From: Acidobacteriota bacterium
GTDB lineage: Bacteria > Planctomycetota > Phycisphaerae > WQYP01 > JAJZKJ01
Direction of reading: 5' to 3'
Assembly: GCA_021804195.1 (NCBI GenBank)
Contig: JAJZKJ010000136.1
Span: forward strand, 1-6,312
DNA: 6,312 nucleotides
The position numbers and the translations under genes are program-made. Every line of letters starts with the position of its first letter. The stretch's first letter is position 1. Below, piece by piece: positions 1 through 6,312 of this stretch. Under the pieces are notes generated by a model, which worked only from the letters and a program-made list of their open reading frames with translations, ran no database searches and was not told the origin of the DNA.

Positions 1-986
1 ATTAAGGGCGCCAGCGAGACGGCAGCCAGACCGGCGACAAAGCAAACGAACATCCAGGCCAGCAGCCGCTGCGAACGCCGGGGCGCGCCGGCGAATTCGC
101 GCCAGATGAAGACGCCCCAGATGGCGGAAACCATCGTTGCTCCCTGGCCAATAGCATAAGAAACGGCGGGACCGATGAGATGAGCGTGGCCGGCAACAAA
201 GTTGAAGACGCCGCCCGTCATCCAGATCAGGCCGCCCAGCCAGCCGGCGGCGTGGACGCCCAGGCTGCCTTTGCCATAGTCGGCCCAGCGCAGCGGCGGA
301 GCGGCGTCCAGCGGTTTGCGCATTAAATAAAAATTGGCCGGGAGGCTCGAAAGCGCCACGCCGATGGCAAAAACGAACGCCACGCTGTAGGGACCCAGGC
401 TGTGACCTCCCGTCATGGCCTTGCCCACCAGGGGATAAAACAAGCCCATGAGAACGCCGCAGGCCAGGCTAATCACAATGCCCCGCGAGGAAATTTGACG
501 CGATCCTGTTTCGCGGCCGCGATAGGCCATGGCATCGAAGAGGATGGCCAGAATCACCAGGGCCACGCCGCCAAACAACAGCTCCGGATTGCCGCGCGGC
601 AGCAGGGCATAGTTCAACAGCACGCCGACGACGAGCGCCAGACCGATGCCGATGGGAAATGCCACCGCCAGGCCGGCGATTTCGATGGCCGCGACCAACA
701 ATAGATTGGCCAGGTTAAACAGCGCGCCTCCGGCCAGCGCCCAGAGCAGATGCGCGCGATCCGCAGCGGCCAGATTATGCCAGAAAGCAGCCGGACCGGC
801 GTTGCGCAGGCCCAGGGTCAGCCCCCATACCAGCGCGCCGGCCAGCATGCCCAGCGTGTAATCCCAGTAAAGAAGCTGAAAGCGCCAGTTGCGGGTGAGC
901 TTTACGGTGTTGCCCCATGAACCCCAGCAGACCATGCTGGTGAGCATGAAGAGCAATGCGGCGAAATAGGCCTGGGGCTGGTACAT
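1..986 (-). CDS. GRP/ureide-permease-like membrane transporter (C-terminus cut by window edge)
   Basis: The frame is open from ATG at 986 to the left edge, 328 residues without a stop. Family members are roughly this size, so only a few residues are probably missing. The protein is almost entirely hydrophobic, with about ten likely membrane spans (near residues 8-25, 41-60, 80-100, 103-125, 134-151, 168-187, 198-218, 243-262, 272-292, 306-326). Motifs I associate with bacterial glucose/ribose-porter (GRP) and ureide-permease-like members of the drug/metabolite transporter superfamily are present: WGSWGNT (21-27), NWRFQLLYWDY (33-43), FPIGIGLALVVGVLLNY (110-126), YAIGQGATMVSAIWGVF (277-293) then WREFAG. 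It should carry a sugar, ureide or similar small polar solute across the inner membrane; the substrate cannot be read from sequence. The frame stays open upstream of ATG and contains a GTG four codons earlier, but the family N-terminus fits ATG 986. No strong ribosome binding site is visible. It is divergent from the prenyltransferase gene. Confidence 0.88.
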   Translation of the reverse strand, partial: MYQPQAYFAALLFMLTSMVCWGSWGNTVKLTRNWRFQLLYWDYTLGMLAGALVWGLTLGLRNAGPAAFWHNLAAADRAHLLWALAGGALFNLANLLLVAAIEIAGLAVAFPIGIGLALVVGVLLNYALLPRGNPELLFGGVALVILAILFDAMAYRGRETGSRQISSRGIVISLACGVLMGLFYPLVGKAMTGGHSLGPYSVAFVFAIGVALSSLPANFYLMRKPLDAAPPLRWADYGKGSLGVHAAGWLGGLIWMTGGVFNFVAGHAHLIGPAVSYAIGQGATMVSAIWGVFIWREFAGAPRRSQRLLAWMFVCFVAGLAAVSLAPL

Positions 987-1081
987 AATAAAAATCACGC
1001 TCAGCAGCGTTGAAAGACGGATGTAAGCCGCATAGAGCCTTGAAGAAGTCCGGAAGCAAGGATCATGGCTGAAAAGACGGA
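987..1081. promoter_or_regulatory. Divergent intergenic control region with weak candidate promoter and near-direct repeat
   Basis: These 95 bases separate the divergent starts of the transporter and the prenyltransferase, so promoters for both should lie here or inside the neighbouring genes. On the plus strand TTGAAA (1010-1015) is followed after 17 bases by TAGAGC (1033-1038), a good -35 with a poor -10. A near-direct repeat is visible: TGAAAGACGGATG (1011-1023) and TGAAAAGACGGAATG (1070-1084). They differ by two single-base insertions, and the second copy carries the prenyltransferase start codon. No convincing sigma-70 promoter is visible for the transporter. The promoter assignment is inference. 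Confidence 0.3.
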
Positions 1082-1085
1082 ATGA
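1065..1085 (+). CDS. Possible 6-codon upstream ORF (MAEKTE) coupled to the prenyltransferase start
   Basis: ATG at 1065 opens a six-codon frame, MAEKTE, whose TGA (1083-1085) overlaps both candidate ATGs of the prenyltransferase (1082 and 1085) in the string AATGATG. A GGAAG stretch (1052-1056) sits eight bases before this ATG, which is acceptable Shine-Dalgarno spacing, whereas the prenyltransferase ATG has only a weak purine-rich stretch (AAAAGACGG) before it. Overlapping stop and start codons are the usual arrangement for translational coupling. Such a short frame can occur by chance, and nothing else proves that it is translated. Confidence 0.2.
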   Translation: MAEKTE

Positions 1086-1960
1086 TGCAAGCAGAGCTGA
1101 ATTCGTACTGGACAAAATTCCGGCGGACGCTGGAGATGATCAAGTTCGAGCACTCGATCTTCGCCCTGCCGTTCGCGCTTTTGGCGGCGCTGCTGGCGGC
1201 ACGGGGCTGGCCGAGCGGCTGGCAGATCGGCTGGATCGTGGCGGCCATGGTGGGCGCGCGCAGCGCGGCCATGACCTTTAACCGCATCGTGGACCGCGAC
1301 ACCGACGCCCGCAACCCGCGCACCCGCATGCGGGCGCTGCCGACCGGAGAGTTGAGCCTGGGTTTCGCGCTGGCATTTTTCGCGCTGGCGGCCGCGATCT
1401 ATGAGCTGGCGGCCTGGGAGCTGAACCGGCTGAGCCTGGAGCTTTCGCTGCCCGCCCTGGCGTGGCTGCTGTTTTATTCCTATACCAAGCGCTTCACCTG
1501 GCTTTCGCACTGGGTGCTGGGCGTGGCGCTGGGACTGGCGCCGGCCGCGGCCTGGATCGCCATCCGGGGCAGCCTGGCGTGGCCGATATTGTGGCTGAGC
1601 GGAGCGGTCGCGTTCTGGGTCGCGGGCTTTGACATTTTATATGCCAGCCAGGATTTCGATTTCGACCGCAGCCAGCCGGGGCTCTATTCCCTGCCCAAAC
1701 GGCTGGGCCTGAGCCGGGCTCTAGGCTGGGCGCGCGCCTGTCATGGAGCATTGCTGATTCTGCTGGCGGTGACGGCCGCGCAATTCCATCTCGGCCGGCT
1801 GGGCTGGGCGGGATGGGCGGTGGTGGCCGGCCTGCTGGGGTGGGAGCATTCGCTGGTGCGAAAAAATGATTTTTCCCGCGTGAACACCGCGTTTTTTACC
1901 GTGAATGGCTATATCGGTCTTCTACTATTGGTGATATGGGGCGCGGCGATCGTGAAATAA
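1082..1960 (+). CDS. UbiA-family polyprenyltransferase (4-hydroxybenzoate/MqnP-like)
   Basis: A complete 292-residue integral membrane protein of normal length for the UbiA superfamily, with about eight or nine hydrophobic spans. Both Asp-rich motifs that bind the Mg2+-prenyl diphosphate are intact: N67-x3-D71-x3-D75 in NRIVDRDTDARNPRT, and D184-x2-Y187-x3-D191-x3-D195 in DILYASQDFDFD. The N-terminal KFEHSIFALPFAL (21-33) and GARSAAMTFNRI (58-69) are typical of the branch often annotated as putative 4-hydroxybenzoate polyprenyltransferase and linked to futalosine-type menaquinone synthesis (MqnP). It should transfer a polyprenyl chain to an aromatic ring in the inner membrane during quinone synthesis; ubiquinone versus menaquinone use cannot be decided here, since no other quinone genes are in view. 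An in-frame TGA at 1070-1072 limits the start to ATG 1082 or ATG 1085. The ribosome binding site is weak. Its stop lies four bases from the stop of the convergent kinase gene, with no terminator between. Confidence 0.93.
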   Translation: MMQAELNSYWTKFRRTLEMIKFEHSIFALPFALLAALLAARGWPSGWQIGWIVAAMVGARSAAMTFNRIVDRDTDARNPRTRMRALPTGELSLGFALAFFALAAAIYELAAWELNRLSLELSLPALAWLLFYSYTKRFTWLSHWVLGVALGLAPAAAWIAIRGSLAWPILWLSGAVAFWVAGFDILYASQDFDFDRSQPGLYSLPKRLGLSRALGWARACHGALLILLAVTAAQFHLGRLGWAGWAVVAGLLGWEHSLVRKNDFSRVNTAFFTVNGYIGLLLLVIWGAAIVK

Positions 1961-1964
1961 GGCA

Positions 1965-3503
1965 TCAGGCAGCCGCGGCGGATGCGGCCGGCAAGGTCAG
2001 GGTAAAGCGCGCGCCCTGGCCGGGCTGGGAACTGAACTCCAGCCGCCCGCCGTGCGCGAGAATGATTTTGGCGGATTCCGACAGCCCCAGGCCGGTGCCC
2101 AGGGTTTTAGTGGTGAAGAAGGGATGGAAAATGCGCGCCTGATCGGCGGCGGCAATGCCGATGCCGTCATCTTCAACCACGCATTGAACATTCGCGCCGA
2201 GATGGGATGTGGTGACCCACAGGTGGCGGTTTCCGGCGCCGGGCTCCAGATCATGGCGGGTTTCAATCGCCTGCAGGGCATTGAGCAATAAATTGGTCAG
2301 CACGCGCCGCAGGTCGGTGGCATTGACCGAGACCGGCGGCAGCAGGGCATATTCCCAGCTCACCTGAATGTAATCGCGGGCGCGCCAGAGCGGACGAATC
2401 AGGTCGAGGGCATCGCGGGCAATATCGTTGAGATCGAGCGGCTGGCGCTCGCCCTGGCCGCCGTGCATATAGTCGCGCAGCCGCAAAACGGTTTCGCTGC
2501 CGCGCTGGACGGCATGCTCGATCATGGCGAGATAGCGGTGACGCTCCGCGGCCGGGTGGTCGGAGAGCATTGCCAGCAGCACGGTGGATTTCTGAATGAC
2601 TTCCAAAATGTTATTAAAGTCGTGACTGATGCTGGCCGCCATCTGGCCAATGGCGGTTTGGCGCTCCAGGATTTGCACCCGGTTTTCCAGGCCGCGCAGC
2701 TCGGTCACATCGAGCAGCACCACCACGGCGCCGAGCGAAGCACGACCCCAGCCGCCGGCAGCCAATTCGAGCGGCATGGCCGAACCGACAACGTGGCGGG
2801 GCTCGAGCCAGCGCGCGGAACGCACCGTTTGATCCAGGTGTTCCGGCCGCCGGGTCCGCAAAACCCTGCCTACGGCATCTTCGGGCAAGCCGCCGGGAGA
2901 CGCGATTTCGCGCGCGTCCATGCCGGAATCCGGTTCGCTATTCAGCAAAAAAGCACTCGAACGGCCTAATGCCTGGAACCAATCAACGTCCAGCAGCCGC
3001 AGCGCGGGAGGATTGGCGTAGAGCAGCCGGGACGAAGTGCTGAAGATCATCACCGCCTCGCCCATGCTGGATAAAAACCGGCAAATGTGGCGGGAGATTT
3101 CCCGGCTGAAATGGATTTGCCGGCGCCGCCAGGCCCAGAGCAGCAAAATCAGGCCGGCGAGCAAGCCCAGGTCCACGCCCTGGGCGCGGGATAGGCCGGA
3201 GGCCAGCGGCCAGCGCAGGAAAACGGAAAACTCAAAATCCACGAGCAGCCAGAGCGCGCCCGGCCATCCGGCGGGCCATTCCAGAAACAGCATGGCCGGA
3301 ATATACATCAGCGGCCAGACGAGCGCGTGCGCCCGCAGATGGGCCAGCAGCATCCAGAGCACGAGGTGCAGGGAGAGGGCGGCGATGCCGGACCATAGAT
3401 ACCGCGCCCGCCAGCCCAGGCGAGCGGAGCCGGGGGAAATGCCATCGGAGCTGTCAGGCCAAAGGCCGGACTCAGTCCGGGGCGGAATGGAATGGACAAG
3501 CAA
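1965..3503 (-). CDS. Membrane-bound PAS-domain sensor histidine kinase (NtrB-like HisKA/HATPase core)
   Basis: A complete 512-residue two-component sensor kinase. The N-terminus has four probable membrane spans (about 35-56, 60-76, 79-98, 110-126) with almost no periplasmic loop, followed by Arg-rich WRRRQ. A PAS-like domain follows (about 144-267; GEAVMIFSTSSRLLYANPPAL at its start), then a short helical linker (266-290). The H-box is ISHDFNNIL with phospho-acceptor His294. The ATPase domain has the N-box NLLLNALQA (404-412), G1 box DDGIGI (445-450), F-box FHPFFTTK (459-466) and G2 box GTGLGL (469-474). All catalytic motifs look intact, so it should autophosphorylate. HDFNN-type H-boxes are common in NtrB-like kinases. 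The tail is Ala-rich. The start is TTG at 3503: an in-frame TGA at 3528-3530 lies just upstream, GAGG is suitably spaced, and the first internal Met (51) lies within the first membrane span. No response regulator is in the window, so partner and signal are unknown. It lies downstream of the rRNA operon on the same strand. Confidence 0.95.
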   Translation of the reverse strand: MLVHSIPPRTESGLWPDSSDGISPGSARLGWRARYLWSGIAALSLHLVLWMLLAHLRAHALVWPLMYIPAMLFLEWPAGWPGALWLLVDFEFSVFLRWPLASGLSRAQGVDLGLLAGLILLLWAWRRRQIHFSREISRHICRFLSSMGEAVMIFSTSSRLLYANPPALRLLDVDWFQALGRSSAFLLNSEPDSGMDAREIASPGGLPEDAVGRVLRTRRPEHLDQTVRSARWLEPRHVVGSAMPLELAAGGWGRASLGAVVVLLDVTELRGLENRVQILERQTAIGQMAASISHDFNNILEVIQKSTVLLAMLSDHPAAERHRYLAMIEHAVQRGSETVLRLRDYMHGGQGERQPLDLNDIARDALDLIRPLWRARDYIQVSWEYALLPPVSVNATDLRRVLTNLLLNALQAIETRHDLEPGAGNRHLWVTTSHLGANVQCVVEDDGIGIAAADQARIFHPFFTTKTLGTGLGLSESAKIILAHGGRLEFSSQPGQGARFTLTLPAASAAAA

Positions 3504-3512
3504 GAAAAACGG

Positions 3513-3516
3513 CCTC
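3513..3516 (-). promoter_or_regulatory. Shine-Dalgarno GAGG supporting the TTG start of the histidine kinase
   Basis: Read on the minus strand, GAGG lies nine bases before the TTG at 3503. With the in-frame TGA at 3528-3530 it leaves TTG as the only reasonable start that keeps the first membrane span. The nine-base spacing is at the long end of normal. Confidence 0.5.
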
Positions 3517-3564
3517 GGAAAAGATGCTCACCGCAAGCATGCCAAACCGGCAGAGTGGAACCTA

Positions 3565-3600
3565 AGGAGCGGATAAAAACTATAAATTTAGATGAAAAAT
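3565..3600 (-). promoter_or_regulatory. AT-rich stretch with candidate -10 box upstream of the histidine kinase
   Basis: The gap between the rRNA terminator and the kinase holds a markedly AT-rich stretch in otherwise GC-rich DNA. On the minus strand it contains TATAGT (3584-3579), five of six matches to the sigma-70 -10 consensus, about 75 bases before the TTG start. No recognisable -35 lies 16-18 bases upstream of it; that position is GC-rich. It could be a kinase promoter that needs an activator, or simply AT-rich spacer. The rest of 3504-3634 shows no gene. Confidence 0.25.
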
Positions 3601-3634
3601 ACCCCGGGCGGGATTCGTCCAGGACAAAAGACGG

Positions 3635-3685
3635 AAAAAAAACAAAGCAAAATACAAACGCCCGCCCCGGGATGCGGGGCGGGCG
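3635..3685 (-). terminator. Rho-independent terminator of the rRNA operon
   Basis: A perfect 11-bp GC-rich stem (3659-3669 pairing with 3675-3685) closes a 5-base loop. On the minus strand it is followed by a T-rich tract, interrupted at first and ending in eight consecutive T (complement of 3635-3642). It begins about ten bases beyond the 5S 3' end, the expected place for an rrn terminator. On the plus strand no T-run follows the stem, so it should act in the minus direction only. Confidence 0.92.
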
Positions 3686-3695
3686 TATCAATTAA

Positions 3696-3811
<116 letters not shown>

Positions 3812-4017
3812 ACCTGAAAACCGCTGGGCGATAACCCAAACGGCCAAACTCCAAAGCCTGATCGCCGACCGGGTGAGGGGAGGGCAGTTTTTCCCATACC
3901 TCTCACTCGGTGGAATCCGTTCCGCGCGGAGGCGGAACGAAGGACAAAATATTGGTTCAAGCCCGCATGCCCGGAACGCAATCTGTTTGCGCAACGGCAT
4001 GCCGCGAATGAATCCGT
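3812..4017 (-). other. 23S-5S internal transcribed spacer with three stem-loops
   Basis: These roughly 206 bases are transcribed between 23S and 5S and must be removed by processing. I see no tRNA: there is no cloverleaf and no T-loop with the conserved pattern. Three inverted repeats are visible. The first pairs 3868-3877 with 3902-3911 (one mismatch in the minus-strand RNA). The second is a perfect 8-bp stem, 3918-3925 with 3932-3939, around a 6-base loop. The third is an interrupted hairpin with outer arms 3965-3971 and 3996-4002 and inner arms 3977-3981 and 3987-3991. They could be precursor folding or ribonuclease processing signals; that role is inferred. Confidence 0.75.

Positions 4018-6312
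<2,295 letters not shown>

Noticed and set aside
402..861. Two plus-strand frames opposite the transporter gene
   Set aside because: Low-complexity shadow translations of the transporter's antisense strand. The transporter frame has clear family motifs and membrane spans.
1001..1510. 169-residue minus-strand frame covering the start of the prenyltransferase gene
   Set aside because: It is antisense to a well-supported membrane protein, rich in Arg, Gln and Gly as expected for a GC-rich shadow frame, and has no recognisable domain.
2463..3576. Plus-strand frames of 168 and 179 residues opposite the histidine kinase
   Set aside because: The kinase frame contains all expected catalytic boxes; the opposite frames have no recognisable domain.
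3812..4017. Possible tRNA gene in the 23S-5S spacer
   Set aside because: The inverted repeats do not form a cloverleaf, and there is no acceptor stem of the right length or conserved T-loop sequence.

Overview
This is a bacterial chromosome segment with three ordinary protein-coding genes and the 3' part of a ribosomal RNA operon. The DNA is GC-rich. The 23S/5S sequences are clearly bacterial. A bacterial GRP/ureide-permease-like transporter next to an MqnP-type UbiA prenyltransferase, together with the GC-rich codon usage, would fit Acidobacteriota or a neighbouring phylum. That placement is an impression from the sequence, not a phylogenetic result.

Layout. Positions 1-986 (minus) encode nearly all of a multi-spanning GRP/ureide-permease-like transporter, cut by the left edge of the window. 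A 95-bp divergent intergenic region separates it from 1082-1960 (plus), a complete UbiA-type prenyltransferase with both Asp-rich motifs intact. That gene converges, with only four bases between stop codons, on 1965-3503 (minus), a membrane-bound PAS-containing histidine kinase starting at TTG with no response regulator in view. Upstream of the kinase, on the same strand, lies the end of an rRNA operon: a strong intrinsic terminator (3635-3685), 5S rRNA (about 3696-3811), a 206-nt spacer without tRNA but with three stem-loops (3812-4017), and the 3' part of 23S rRNA (about 4018-6312), whose 5' part is outside the window.

How they work together. The rRNA genes form one transcription unit read right to left. 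The kinase lies just beyond the terminator and could receive read-through or have its own promoter in the AT-rich gap. The prenyltransferase probably acts in quinone biosynthesis and the transporter takes up a small polar solute. Nothing ties the three proteins into one pathway. I found no CRISPR array, mobile element, toxin-antitoxin pair, phage or defence gene, and no evidence of a new multi-gene system. The points worth a second look are small: a 6-codon ORF overlapping the prenyltransferase start, a near-direct repeat in the divergent region, an unusual base in a conserved 23S segment, and the structured 23S-5S spacer.
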